Shown here: positions 26,481 to 38,165 of the stretch, piece after piece
Layout: every line of letters begins with the position of its first letter
Numbering within the stretch: the stretch's first letter is position 1
Source of the DNA: Antedon mediterranea
Lineage: Eukaryota; Echinodermata; Crinoidea; Comatulida; Antedonidae
Length of the DNA stretch: 64,000 nucleotides
Assembly (NCBI RefSeq): GCF_964355755.1
Contig: NC_092670.1
Span: 20,087,201-20,151,200 of the forward strand
Reading direction: 5' to 3'
The notes under the pieces: model-generated
Databases searched by the model: none
What the model saw: only the letters and a program-made list of their open reading frames with translations
Told to the model about the DNA's origin: nothing
Made by a program: the position numbers and the translations under genes

Positions 26481-27539
26481 GAGGAGTTCTATTGTTGCTG
26501 CCGCATAACACTAATGTGTTACTAATGTCTAATTTACATTAATTAATTACCATTACATGAGTAGATAGTTTGAAATTATTAATTTAGTATTTGAATTTAA
26601 ATTTCTAATGACTCAACATAACCTTTGCAAGCTTAATTAATCAAAAATCATCTTAATTTCTATGTTAACATTAAATAATTAAATTTGAAGTTGAACTAAT
26701 TGTTGTTGTAGAGTTATTACACACACATTGTTTTACCATGACATAATTTAATTGGAATATCTGATTTATTAATTCATAATTGCAACAATAGACAGATGTC
26801 TGGTTGAAATTTTTTTTTTTATAATTTTAATACTGTATTATTAATATTTAAATCTTTAAATACAAGAATCCTAATAATAATAAGAATAAAATACTAAAAT
26901 AACATTTTATAAATAAATGTTCTGATTGGCAGAGCAATTTTTACAATTAAGTAAGACTTTTATGATAAATACATTGATAAAATGTGGATTATACTATAAT
27001 AATAATAACGATTTTAACTTTTAATGTACAGAACTTTAAAAAAAAATAAGTATGTATGTTTTATATTGAGGCCTAAGATGATTACTTTCTACAAAGAAAC
27101 AGTTTAGACCACCCTCCCAATACATGGTAACTAATAACAAAAATTAAATATCCTAAATACATTAATAATATTTTGACAATAAAATGAACTTTTTAGATCA
27201 ATGTTTGATAAAAGTAAACTTTAAACCAGTCAACTATTGTGCTGTAAATCCTAGTCAGTCTGATTATTAATACAAATACACATTCCCACAATAATGAACG
27301 CATTTTTAAAAGCATTATGTCTTGGAAAAGTAGGATTGAAGAAGACGATTTAATTGTTGTAGGAATAAATTAATTTGTTCTCATTAGTAATTATGTTAAC
27401 CACATCCAGGTAAAGAAGGTTATTCACTTTAGAATGTTAAAATCAGCAGAATTGTAATACTACATAGTTGAATTCTTGTACTTTAGAAAGAATGCTCAAA
27501 ATTTAATATGCAATATCACTGCATATTTTCTATGCAGCA

Positions 27540-27670
27540 GAACCCCTCACATTTGGGACAGCCATATTCAAGGGACATCTCTGTTAATGTGACACTTCCA
27601 TGTAAAAAGGGCAAGAGGAACAGTGTTGTAATACAAGGGGACATCATAATAAGGGGACACTTTGTTACTT
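27540..27670. repeat. Dispersed GGGGACAC repeat, fragment 5
   Basis: AACCCCTCACATTTGGGACA and GGGGACATCATAATAAGGGG followed by ACACTTTG. It directly abuts MITE copy 4; a matching AAAGTGTCCCCTTAATAGAC resumes at 27781. The MITE therefore appears to be inserted in this repeat. Confidence 0.65.
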
Positions 27671-27774
27671 TGTGCCCAAATATGGTAGTGATATGACATC
27701 ATCAAGTCCATATATGGGCACATAACATTTTGTTATATGGGCACATAAAGTTTGATAGTGTAGACAGAGCTTTA
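27671..27774. mobile_element. MITE copy 4 (partial)
   Basis: It has core GTGCCCAAATATGGTAGTGA and right TIR TTGATAGTGTAGACAGAGCT. The left TIR is replaced by a fragment of the GGGGACAC repeat family, so one repeat has landed in or truncated the other. Confidence 0.85.
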
Positions 27775-28563
27775 AGCCTTAAAGTGTCCCCTTAATAGAC
27801 GTTCTCCTGTATTGTGAATTCTGTAACTGTTGCTAGGCATACTGTATATGAAACATCTTTACCTATTTTGAGTTCATCACTACTCAGCATGCACAATTGC
27901 GTTTTGGAATTGACAGAAAGTTATTAACAACTTAATTAGTCGGAGCAATTAATTAACCCGATTAAACTTGACATATAAGAAAATAAAAAAAGTTTTCAAG
28001 ATATTTTTAATTGACCTCGACTTTCTTTAAAGAGTAATAAAAAAAAAAGATCAATTACCAACACTTCCTTCATATTTTGTATAAGGAAACTTTATAATGA
28101 AAGATGAGTTAAAGATAAACATAAGAATATCAAGGAACAACATAAAAATTACCTTTCCCAAAGAAGGTCAATAAAAAATATGCTTTAAGATAGTTGTGAG
28201 AGTTAAAAAAACTGATATAAAATCAATCTTGTATAAACTGACCTACAGGAGGATATTAACAAAGATTGAGAAGTAATTGATAATAAAAACAATAAAAAAG
28301 ATTAATTTTAATAGAAAGTGATTGTGGTTCCTGACAAACTAACCTTAAAGTTTTAGTTGTTCCTAAAAGATTATCAAAGTTAATTAGAAAATGTTTCCTT
28401 ACAAAATATTTAATGAAAATTTAGATAAATATAAAAATGTTTTTGTTGTAAATTTCATAGTGTTATTAGTCTATGATTTTTCAGCGATGAAATGGTGTAA
28501 AGAAAAATTTTTAAAATGTAATAAATTCAAAATCACTTAGAATTTGAATGCACTGTAAATTTG

Positions 28564-28678
28564 CCCTGTCAAACTTTATGTGACAACAAAGTGTGATGTG
28601 CCTAAATATGGTAGTGATATGACATCATGTCCATATATGGGCACATCACATAAAGTTTGATAGTGTAGACAAAGCTTA
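28564..28678. mobile_element. MITE copy 5
   Basis: Short copy with TGTCAAACTTTATGTGACAA on the left and TTGATAGTGTAGACAAAGCT on the right. It has a single core unit. Confidence 0.88.
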
Positions 28679-30274
28679 AGAATGTGTAGTATTTCGAAAT
28701 TACAAGTTAGAAAATCAAAAACATACAAAGACAAGCTGGTTTTTATCACCACCACTACAGCATAAGTTAAACAGGCACAGAGTGCCCGGAGACGCCGCAT
28801 CCGTACCCGTTACACTACACCTCGTTAATTACAAGCGACTCTTAATCACAGCAATCGCAACATGCCAGGAAATTTGAAAAATTGGCAGGGGAGGAAGCGA
28901 TCTGCCGAAAAGGCACACGATAATAAGTATCTGCTACCCTATTACACATCCATGTTCCCCAATAGTAACAACTCGTTTCTGACCTAGAACAAATACTATC
29001 ACGTCTTGCCTGCCAAAGTTTTGACGCTAAACGGGGCATTCTAGTACCCTTGGTGTTTTAAACGCTTACAATCAAATAAAAACATTCTACTCCCTCGTGG
29101 TTAGTAATAACGTTGCGAGGAAGTTATTCATAACTGGAGGACAAGAAACGGACTTCCGATAATTAGGAATAGAGGGGTAAAAATGTTCCCCTGATGTTGA
29201 CAAGCGGTACGTGGTGTGCCGATGACATAATATTTGATGATATCAAAGCAATTATGCAAGAAATGTACAGTAACAGTAAATTCCATGGCTTATCCGCCTT
29301 ATAGTGATATAGCCTGACAGTTGTAATGTATGGTGTATTAGGGGCTTATGGTTGGGTATTTGGAGGTTCCATAATTTATGTAAGACCTACTACAAATCAA
29401 AAAGATGTACTAGAGCATAGTAACTAAAATTAATAAAAAATAAATAAACAAAACAAAAATGATATCCACAATCTGTAGGTCAAACTTAACTAGCATTGAG
29501 GGCACCATATTATATAATATCAAAGGCTCTATTGAATTTACTAAGGATGAGACTTAGCTATGGTGTCACTAATTTTCAGATTTGAACTTTGACATTGTCA
29601 TGTGCAATAAGAAAACACTTAAACAGTGCACATACATTGATGACTCACACACTAGACATTAAGATTAGTATAATCTACAAGGTTACAATTAGGAAACATA
29701 TCCTCCACATATTTTCTCATGTACAGGTACATGCTACAAAAATTGATTTATAATAGCATGATTTTTTTTGCTTCAGGACTCAATGATTATATCTATTTTT
29801 GACACTTCTTACGGAAGTATGCATGACCGATAAAAAAAAAGATCTACTGTAGCAACTTGCGTGTTGCTATTAATAAAGATTTCATTGGAATGGCCAAAGC
29901 AGACCTGTGCATTTTACAATTGAAATATTTTAATTCCTTGCCATAGATGTGAAAATGTAAGAGTCATGTCCTCTAATAATACAAAATCATACATTAAATT
30001 GAATAATTATGTAACGCCAATCATATGATTGAATAGCAACTTCAGAATTCTGGTACAGTTCGTAGCAGTTCCATCTATTTCAGACAGCTCTGCTTCAGAT
30101 TATAAGATTTTACAAAATCAAAACCAAAGATTTGTTTTTACTTGATGACTCGAGTCTATAGCTTTTTTGCCGTAAACTTGCAAAATAACAAGAGAAAATG
30201 TTTTTAAAGTTAATGTGCAGCTGGTACAGTATGTCCAACTGACAACTTAACTGCGCAAACAAACTCAGCCGAAC

Positions 30275-33200
30275 CTGGATACATCCCAAGAGAGAAGCAG
30301 CCTTGATACACATTTTAAGGGACCATATAAATAATACTCTACTGCAGTTGATGCAGTAATATTTGTCCACTTAAAAAAATTGTATTTGCTATGTAGTATA
30401 ATTACTAAAAAGATAATAGCAATAAAAGTGTTGATCTTGAAATATTGGGATGTTTTACTGCAGCAAACAACAACATTACTGGGGATAAAGTTTTGTAACT
30501 AGTGCATTTCACCTGATGATAACCTGATCTTTTGCCTACCTCAAATTATTCAAATTTCATTTGTTTAAAAAAAATTAATTTCAGACCTTAATAATCCTGA
30601 TTTTGGAAGTGTGTACTGTTTTACTAGAGATTATCATATTTGGATACAGAGTCCCTAAGACTTATAACCTTGTTAGATTTTGCAAAAGCCGAATGTTCAA
30701 CATCTCAGATAGTTATCTGAAAATGTAGGTAGATATTGAAATGAAGCATGACAACTTTAATGTACCTCTGTTCTCAGGGACTACACCCAGGAAGCAACAG
30801 CGCTTTGCCTGGAAGCAACTGTTAAAAAAAAAACTATCATCATTCACTGAATGTTGACAGAAATTGCTCATGTTGCATCAAGATAAGGAATGACTGAGCA
30901 TAAACAAAAGACAGATGGTTGAATCAATTCCTGAAATTGATCTTTTCGGAAAAAATCATGTCGTATATTTTATTTCATTTTAATTTCCTAGTTATTTTAA
31001 ATATTATTTTATTGCAATAACTTGTATATGTGTGATTATCATCAAGGTTTGCATGAGGAAATGAATGACAGATTTATAAAAAAAAATTATTTAAAAGGAA
31101 TTAAAATGTTGTTGACAAGGTCATTATGGATACACATCTACTGTAGCTCATTTGAAGAACCTAATACATCTTTGGAGACGAGGAGGGGGGTTACTTTGGT
31201 GTACTAGTACACACACAGTCAATGATCATAAGTGGGCCATATGGGAGACCAGTCTTGACTGAAGATGTCACCCAGTATAGATGAATAATAACAAACAAAC
31301 AAAGAGTCCAGCATGATGGAATGATTAGAAATTGTAATTATTTTGGCTCTGATGATTTACCTGCACCTAGTGACAGCCGAAAAAAGATTACTGCACCAAC
31401 AATGGAAGCATGTATAACATTTCTCTCAAATACATGATGCAAATATTTAAAGAAAAAGTACAACTAACCTTGCAGTGCAATCAGATAAGATTTGAAGACT
31501 TTCTAGGAGCTGAAATCTAAAAGCTTAGTTTGAGCTGCAAATGGATTACCGCACTAACTAAAAATAAAAAAATGTTATCTAAAATGTGGTGTAAATATAT
31601 ATAGAAGAAACTAACCTTGCAGTACATTCAAGAGAGGAATTTATAGATGAATTCTATAAAAAAAAAAGTATCATCTTTAAATCTGGTCGCATTGAAAGGG
31701 GTTGATCTTGGAGATCAATTTCTTTATAATATTGAATTCACTAATTTAGCAACCAAAGCTGCCAAATATGTACAACTAAATGTCTGGTATTAATTCGTGA
31801 CGAAGATGTTTTTTTAGTAGTTATTAAATATATTAAAATGCTTAAAAACTTTTTATATATTAAATGCTTAAAAAAATATATTGTTAAGAAAACGAAAAAA
31901 GGCAAAAAGAACTTACATCTTTGTTTTCTCCGTGATGATGACAGTAGCTGGTAGTTCTTGTTCAAAACTGAAAACATATCAAAACTACAATCAATTTAAA
32001 TACAAAAAAAGAGACAATATACAGCTGCCCTTCAAATATCATACTACATTGTTTTACTGCCATCACACAGAACGTGTTAAAACATAATATGAGAATAATT
32101 TGAGTTACATAAACTAAACAGTGGTGTTGATAGTCCATAATTACTTACCTGGATAAACCAGCAATAGCCCTTATCTCTCCAAAGAGAGGAGAACATTTGC
32201 CAAAAGAAGAAATCAGTAGAGTACTGTTACAACCGTTAATGTAGAACAACCCACTCCTTATGTAGTAAAACCTCCAGCTTATGTAGAAACATCAACAATA
32301 AAAATCAACACCAGCTTATGACCACCTCTCTTAAGGATCACACCTCTCGTAAGTAACCACCTCTTTTAAGGGACCACGACCTCTTTCTCTCTATTAGGGA
32401 CCGCTTCGCTCCGCTCATAATCGTTAGTGACGACTCTTTTAAAGGACCACCTCTCTTAACGACCCCACCTCTCGTAAGTGACGACCTCTTTTAAAGGACC
32501 ATCACCTCTATTAAGGAACTGCTTCTCATAATCGACCTTCTCCCATCACAATGACCTCTAGTAAGTGACCACCTCTATTGAACGACCACTGTCACATTGA
32601 CGACTTCGGACAGGGGGCCATTATGATAAATGGTTCCTTTAAAAGAGACGGTGGCCGTTCAATAGAGGTGGTCACTTACCAGAGGTCGTTGTGACGGGAG
32701 ATAGTGGATTACGAAAAGCGGTCCTTTAATAGAGAGAAAGAGGTCGTGTTCCCTTAAAAGAGGTGTTTATTTACGAGAGGTGTGGTTGTTAACAGAGGTG
32801 GTTGCTTACGAGAGGTGGTCGATTATGAGAAGCGGTCCCTTACGAGAGGTGGTCGATTATGAGAAGCAGTCCCTTAACAGAGATGATAGCTTATTACGAT
32901 GTGTGGTCATTTTAGAAAGTTGGTTGCTTATGAGAGGTGGAAAGACTGATAGCTAAGTAAAGATCGATGCATTTGCACATGAATGAGACATTTTTTGTAA
33001 AATATATAACATTTTCTACATTAGCTGGCGATAGTTTCTACATTAGCTGGTGTTGATTTTTATTTACTACATAAGCTGTTGGTGTTTCTACATAAGCTGG
33101 AGGTTTTACTACATAAGCGGTGAATTGTTCTACATTAACGGTTGTAACAAGTACCCTATCAGATAATAGTGCCTTACAATAGCCTTAAAACATTTCAGCA

Positions 33201-33655
33201 AAATGATATTTTAAACCTACTACTGGTAGCTTCATCCTCTTAAGATTCTAAGCCATTTCTTCACTTAGCTGACCTACTGTGAGGCAATTTGCAATCCCAG
33301 ATCAAATTATTTTGTAGCATTTTTTTCATTCATAGTTTTTATAATCTATAATTCAGTGAATAATTAGGCTGAGAGAATTTTGTCCCATTTAAGTCTTTTC
33401 CCAGATACCTATCCCCTTTTTAAAACGGGTAATCTTTATGGACGTTAACATGACGTTTTTAATGTTTTTTTTACAGACATGAACCTTGGTTGGCTGGGGG
33501 AGACTCGGGGGACAGGACAAGAACTACGCACCACGCTTCACTCCGCATTAACTTAAATTGATACAGACTGTTCTCTTACTCACCAAATGTTTGAAGAGAA
33601 GAACAACTGACTCTTCCTCTCAAAATCCTCATGAGAATTCACCACAATCAAGAAT
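30275..33655 (-). CDS. Unrecognised multi-exon minus-strand gene candidate (6 short exons)
   Basis: Six minus-strand segments have acceptor and donor signals and chain in one reading frame: 33655-33584, 32223-32149, 31967-31917, 31516-31469, 30818-30766 and 30341-30275 (48-75 bp each, 366 bp in total). They encode about 122 residues, including FLIVVNSHEDFERKSQ, FGKCSPLFGEIRAIAGLS, FEQELPATVIITEKTK, FQLLESLQILSDCTAS and VEYYLYGPLKCVSRLLL. I do not recognise a domain. Weak extensions exist on both sides: 36725-36668 upstream, with a poor donor, and 28983-28938 downstream. There is no start or stop codon in hand. The second exon directly abuts a foldback transposon, and the fourth needed a choice between two acceptors. 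It may be a real fast-evolving gene, alternative 5' exons of TRAF7, or a chance chain of short open segments. Confidence 0.28.
31604..31652 (-). repeat. Second, exon-like copy of the 31469-31516 segment
   Basis: On the minus strand both segments end TGTACTGCAAG|GTTAGT or TGCACTGCAAG|GTTAGT, preceded by related sequence. This copy is open in a frame reading NSSINSSLECTA, but its acceptor gives a phase that does not fit the preceding exon. It looks like a duplicated and decayed, or alternatively used, exon. Confidence 0.4.
32225..33149. mobile_element. Foldback (long inverted repeat) transposon, 925 bp
   Basis: The ends are TGTTACAACCGTTAATGTAG and its complement CTACATTAACGGTTGTAACA. They are flanked by a perfect 5-bp direct repeat AGTAC (32220-32224 and 33150-33154), a target-site duplication. 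The arms contain AAAACCTCCAGCTTATGTAG-type units, then many degenerate CCACCTCTNTTAAGGGA units in opposite orientations meeting near 32.6 kb. There is no coding capacity, so any mobilising enzyme would act from elsewhere. Confidence 0.93.
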
Positions 33656-33873
33656 CTGAAAAGAAATATAAAAAACATGGTTATTAGAAGCTGCTACGTT
33701 AGGATGTTGAGTGGTTCAGGAGGGGACACGCCCAGTGATACGGACAGCAAGGTCAATGGCTGTTGTAGCAACAAATGTGACCTCTATGCATCGTTACATA
33801 CAGTGAAGTTTACAGATTTGCGTAGTAACAGCTTTACGGTATAGTTTTGCAATAATATTCGAAGATGATGATG

Positions 33874-33930
33874 CAGGATGGTCGAGTTGTTTTATAACTT
33901 AACTACCCTGGGTTTAAATCCAGGTTATGG
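33874..33930 (+). repeat. tRNA-derived SINE head
   Basis: An A-box-like GGATGGTCGAGTTG is followed at the right distance by a B-box-like CCTGGGTTTAAATCCAGG (33907-33924). The B-box stem is perfect. No extended body was recognised. Confidence 0.5.
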
Positions 33931-34083
33931 CTCGGCTATAGGATTCTACTTATGTTGCATAGTAGTAGACTAGTAAAACATTCCTCTACCACCCGCAATG
34001 ATTGAGTTGGTACTGTAGTACTGTATTTGATTTATTTAAAAACTGTGTGACTAAAAAAAACTATCAAGTTGGCTATTTAGCAG

Positions 34084-35292
34084 CACTAGTTAAATATCTC
34101 AGTAGAATAGTCAACTATCTTAGTGGAATAGTTAACTATGTTACTGGAATAGTTAACTATCTTAGTGGAATAGTTAACTATCTCATCGGAATAGTCAACT
34201 ATCTTAGTGGAATAGTCAACTATCTTACTGGAATAGTTAACTATCTCATTGGAATAGTCAACTATCTTAGTGGAATAGTCAACTATCTCAGTGGAATAGT
34301 CAACTATCTCAATAGAATAGACAACTGTTTTATTGGAATAGTCAACTATCTCAGTGGAATAGTCAACATCTCAGTGGAATAGTCAACATCTCAGTGGAAT
34401 AGTCAACTATCTCAATGGAATAGTCAACTATCTCAATGGAATAGTCAACTATCTCAGTGGAATAGTCAACATCTCAGTGGAATAGTCAACTATCTTAGTG
34501 GAATAGTCAACATCTCAGTGGAATAGTCAACTATCTCAGTGGAATAGTCAACATCTCAGTGGAATAGTCAACTATCTCAATGGAATAGTCAACTATCTCA
34601 GTGGAATAGTCAACATCTCAGTGGAATAGTCAACTATCTTAGTGGAATAGTCAACTATCTCAATAGAATAGACAACTGTTTTATTGGAATAGTCAACTAT
34701 CTCAGTGGAATAGTCAACATCTCAGTGGAATAGTCAACATCTCAGTGGAATAGTCAACTATCTCAATGGAATAGTCAACTATCTCAGTGGAATAGTCAAC
34801 ATCTCAGTGGAATAGTCAACTATCTCAATGGAATAGTCAACTATCTCAGTGGAATAGTCAACATCTCAGTGGAATAGTCAACTATCTCAGTGGAATAGTC
34901 AACATCTCAGTGGAATAGTCAACATCTCAGTGGAATAGTCAACATCTCAGTGGAATAGTCAACTATCTCAGTGGAATAGTCAACATCTCAGTGGAATAGT
35001 CAACTATCTCAATGGAATAGTCAACTATCTCAGTGGAATAGTCAACATCTCAGTGGAATAGTCAACTATCTTAGTGGAATAGTCAACATCTCAGTGGAAT
35101 AGTCAACTATCTCAATGGAATAGTCAACTATCTCAATGGAATAGTCAACTATCTTAGTGGAATAGTCAACTATTTCATTGGAATAGTCAACTATCTCAGT
35201 GGAATAGTCGACTATCTAAGTGGAATAGTCGACTATCTCAGTGGAATAATCATCTCAGTGGAATAGTCATCTCAGTGGAATATTCAACTATC
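34084..35292. repeat. Satellite array of 20/21-bp units
   Basis: About 58 units of GGAATAGTCAACTATCTCAGT (21 bp) and a one-base-shorter GGAATAGTCAACATCTCAGT (20 bp) form. The left third is almost pure 21-mers with more divergence (TTACT, CTCATC variants). The right part alternates 21- and 20-mers. A rare unit containing AGACAACTGTTTTATTGG recurs at about 34317 and 34667, marking a higher-order duplication of about 350 bp. The array decays at its right edge into CATCTCAGTGGAATA pieces. Confidence 0.97.
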
Positions 35293-35959
35293 GCAGTCAC
35301 AAAAAAATAAATTCCTGATTGCCAAATAAATACATTTGAATAAGTGACACAAATGCAAATTAAACCTCACAAAAGTCCCATGTACTTAAGAGTATGTAAA
35401 ATTGTAAGTACCATCACTACCAGTCTTATTCCTTAGTAAATAATTAACATATTATGTAAATTATTTACTATATAAATAATGAATGACTGTTAGTAAATGG
35501 TAGACTTCATATTAGAATCAAATATTTTAAAAAACTATACGAAGACAGAAGGATGAATTAAAGTTTATGGCCATCAGACCATCGATTGTCTTTTGCAACA
35601 TAAATGTTTTTAAAACAAAATGGAAAGATCAATGGAAAGATAGGTCAACATATGTTAGAAGAAACCCATAGGAAAAACAAGTCTAGCCTTAAGGAACAAG
35701 TAAGGAAGCACAGCCAGAAAATAGAGACCTAGTTTACTCTTTGATTGACGTCAAAGATAGCGTTCTGATACAATCTCGAGATTTTTTTTTTTTTAATTAT
35801 TATTTATGTTTTAATTATCATTATCAACAGCTTATGTTCATCAAATGAAAATTAAAAACTGTAATTAAAGATGTACTTTACTTAAAATTACCACTATTAA
35901 ATATACAGTAACTGTGTAAAACATGCATTTTCATTTAGTACCACAATGTTTTGAGATAA

Positions 35960-36057
35960 ACTATGTGATTTAGGTCCTATGTAAAGCACCTAGAGGGGTC
36001 AGTGATCCATTAGGCGCTATATAAATACTGTTTATTATTATTATTATTATTATTAAC
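35960..36057 (+). repeat. Retroelement 3' end (GCGCTATATAAAT plus TTA tail)
   Basis: GTAAAGCACCTAGAGGGGTC, then AGGCGCTATATAAATACTGT and a run of seven TTA units. This tail form is common to SINE/LINE families of marine invertebrates. A second copy is at 45345. Confidence 0.7.
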
Positions 36058-36763
36058 TAGTTGGAATGTTTCATAAATAATGCATTTTACTTCTTAAAGA
36101 ATATAAAGTTAGCATTGTTATTATTACGGTACATTTTATTGATTTTATTTTATTAATTTACTTATCCATTTATTTATTTATTTCAAATGTATTCATTTAA
36201 AGGGGCTTTACGTCTAAAGCTCTTGTTTAAAACTTAGCCCCATTCACAACTTCAACTATTACTAATTTTGTACTTTGTATTTAATATTCAAAATATACTA
36301 ATTTATGTATACTTTTAATTTGATCTGAGATTGTGAATAATTTAATAATTTGCAACATTGTGAGAATGCAGTAAAGAAAGTTTACAAAATAAAAAGGTAT
36401 TATAGTACATCTAAGACAGTGCTAGTATATATATTGTTTCAAGATATGGATGGATAAGGATAAGTATTAAACAAATTCTCCCTATACAGTACTAGCTCAA
36501 TATTGACACTTCAGTCACAACCAACTTTAGTTGTCAAATTCATAATTTATTACCAGTCGAAAATTAAATCCAATAACAAATTTATAATGTAAAGTATTAA
36601 AATCAAGGACAGCAGTTGTTTCCCGATGCTAGACATATCGTTACAATCTTGATTCCTGACGCCCTCTACTTGGCAAGTTCTGAGTCAATTAGAATCCAAC
36701 TGGAATTGTTTGTGGAGAGGCGACTGGAAAAAGTTTAAAATTATACTGGGCCATGGCTCTTAT

Positions 36764-36922
36764 AAAGCTCTGTCTACACTATCAAACTATTTTGACAAAA
36801 AAAGTGTTATGTGCCCTAATATGGTAGTGATATGACCAAATATGGTAGTGATAAGCCCAAATATGGTAGTGATATGATATCATTATGTCCATATATGGGC
36901 ACATCACATTTTTTTCACTTTT
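36764..36922. mobile_element. MITE copy 6
   Basis: Intact left end AAAGCTCTGTCTACACTATC and three tandem TATGGTAGTGATA core units. The right TIR is truncated after the CATCACATTTTTTT stretch. Confidence 0.9.
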
Positions 36923-37926
36923 AACTTGCTTACTAACTGTAGCAGCCTACTTAATTTGTTAGGACCTACAAACCCCTGCTCGCTTTGTATATAGTTAAAA
37001 CCATTTTCCAGTATAGGGGCCACTGTCCAGTGAAACAAATTTCAAGGGTTACTTACAACAAAAAAAAAACCTACGCCACATAGTCACATGGTTTATTTAT
37101 ACAATAACTTTATCCATCTACCATGTAGATTGGATGATGGAAGAGCAAAATCACAAATACATTTTGTGACCATATTGCCTGTCTTCCCCAACATGCCATA
37201 CACCACCTTACGCTGTAGTTCATAGAACCAGCAAATGCGGTTTTCTATAAACATTTAAAATAATGTTCTCATCAACTAATTATTGTTAGCAAGTTGCTTG
37301 GTATAAATGTACAAAATTGTATTAATTAAAAGTGTACACACTCAATTCCATTCAGTTTAGATTTAATCTGAAAAATGATAAAGCGACCTTCTGGAATTTT
37401 GGTTTTTGAGTGTTGAATGCTAGATTTTTAAAGGAAACTGCTGCACAAATTTGTAGAGAATTATAGAGGGCAGTATACAATTTCAAACTTACATCACACA
37501 CTGCTGGCATAAAAAAAAAATATTTAAAGTACTCCCAATGATCGATTTATTGTATTGTATAAATACAATACAATAATGTTGCTTGTAAATAGTTTTTTTT
37601 AAGTTTTGTTAATTGTTTAGTTATTCATGTCTTTTTATTTATCAATATGTTCTGTTCAGTTTTGTTTCTCGGACCGCGCCGCATACTATGAGTGCCACCG
37701 ATGCAAAGGTGCATGGTCAACAAATAAATAAATTACTGGCATTGACAATAATGAATTTTGTGTATTTAAAAGTGACTGTATTATGTAATACGAAACACAT
37801 ACAGTTTATGCGAGTATTACATTACGGAGCTGATAACATGTTGTTGCAAAAAAGCAGATTTGATAAAAATATGGCTTTAATTACTGGTCTGCAGTTGTAT
37901 GAAGTTTCTAATAGAAAACTCACGCC

Positions 37927-38165
37927 TTAAAGCTTTGTTTACACCATCAAACTAGTTTGACAAAAAAGTGTAATGTGTCCCAAATATGGTAGTGGTGTGC
38001 TCAAATATGGTAGTGGTGTGCCCAAATATGGTAGTGGTGTGCCCAAATATGGTAGTGGTATGCCCAAATATGATAGTGATATGACATCATCATATCCATA
38101 TGGGCACATCACATTTTTTTTATTACATAAAGTTATTACATAAAGATAGTGTAGACAGAGCTTTA
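37927..38165. mobile_element. MITE copy 7 with amplified internal units
   Basis: The longest copy of the family. Between TTAAAGCTTTGTTTACACCA and GTGTAGACAGAGCTTTA it carries five tandem units of about 21 bp (CCCAAATATGGTAGTGGTGTG type). Other copies have one to three. Confidence 0.92.

Larger units (their letters stand above)
22851..30274. other. Intergenic or intronic DNA without a supported gene
   Basis: AT-rich, with dispersed repeats and MITE copies 4 and 5. A CG-containing island at about 28780-29300 has no recognisable product. Within it, a minus-strand segment 28983-28938 (acceptor ttgttctag, donor AATAGG|GTAGCA) could extend the unrecognised gene candidate, but the support is thin. 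Confidence 0.4.

Noticed and set aside
28842-29039. 65-codon minus-strand ORF in a CG-richer island
   Set aside because: No domain. One internal segment could be an exon of the unrecognised candidate, but the whole ORF crosses its splice sites.
34002-34382. 126-codon ORF reading repeated VNYLSGI heptads
   Set aside because: It is a by-product of the 21-bp satellite units being divisible by three. The 20-bp units downstream destroy the frame and there is no gene context.
34084-35292. Possible CRISPR array
   Set aside because: Units are contiguous with no unique spacers, and the genome is eukaryotic; this is a satellite.
36668-36725. Upstream exon for the unrecognised minus-strand candidate
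   Set aside because: Phase fits, but the donor (CCAA|GTAGAG) is weak and it lies across the satellite array; kept only as a possibility.
37613-37930. 105-codon plus-strand ORF
   Set aside because: No recognisable domain, AT-biased composition, and it ends at the boundary of a MITE; no splice or promoter support.
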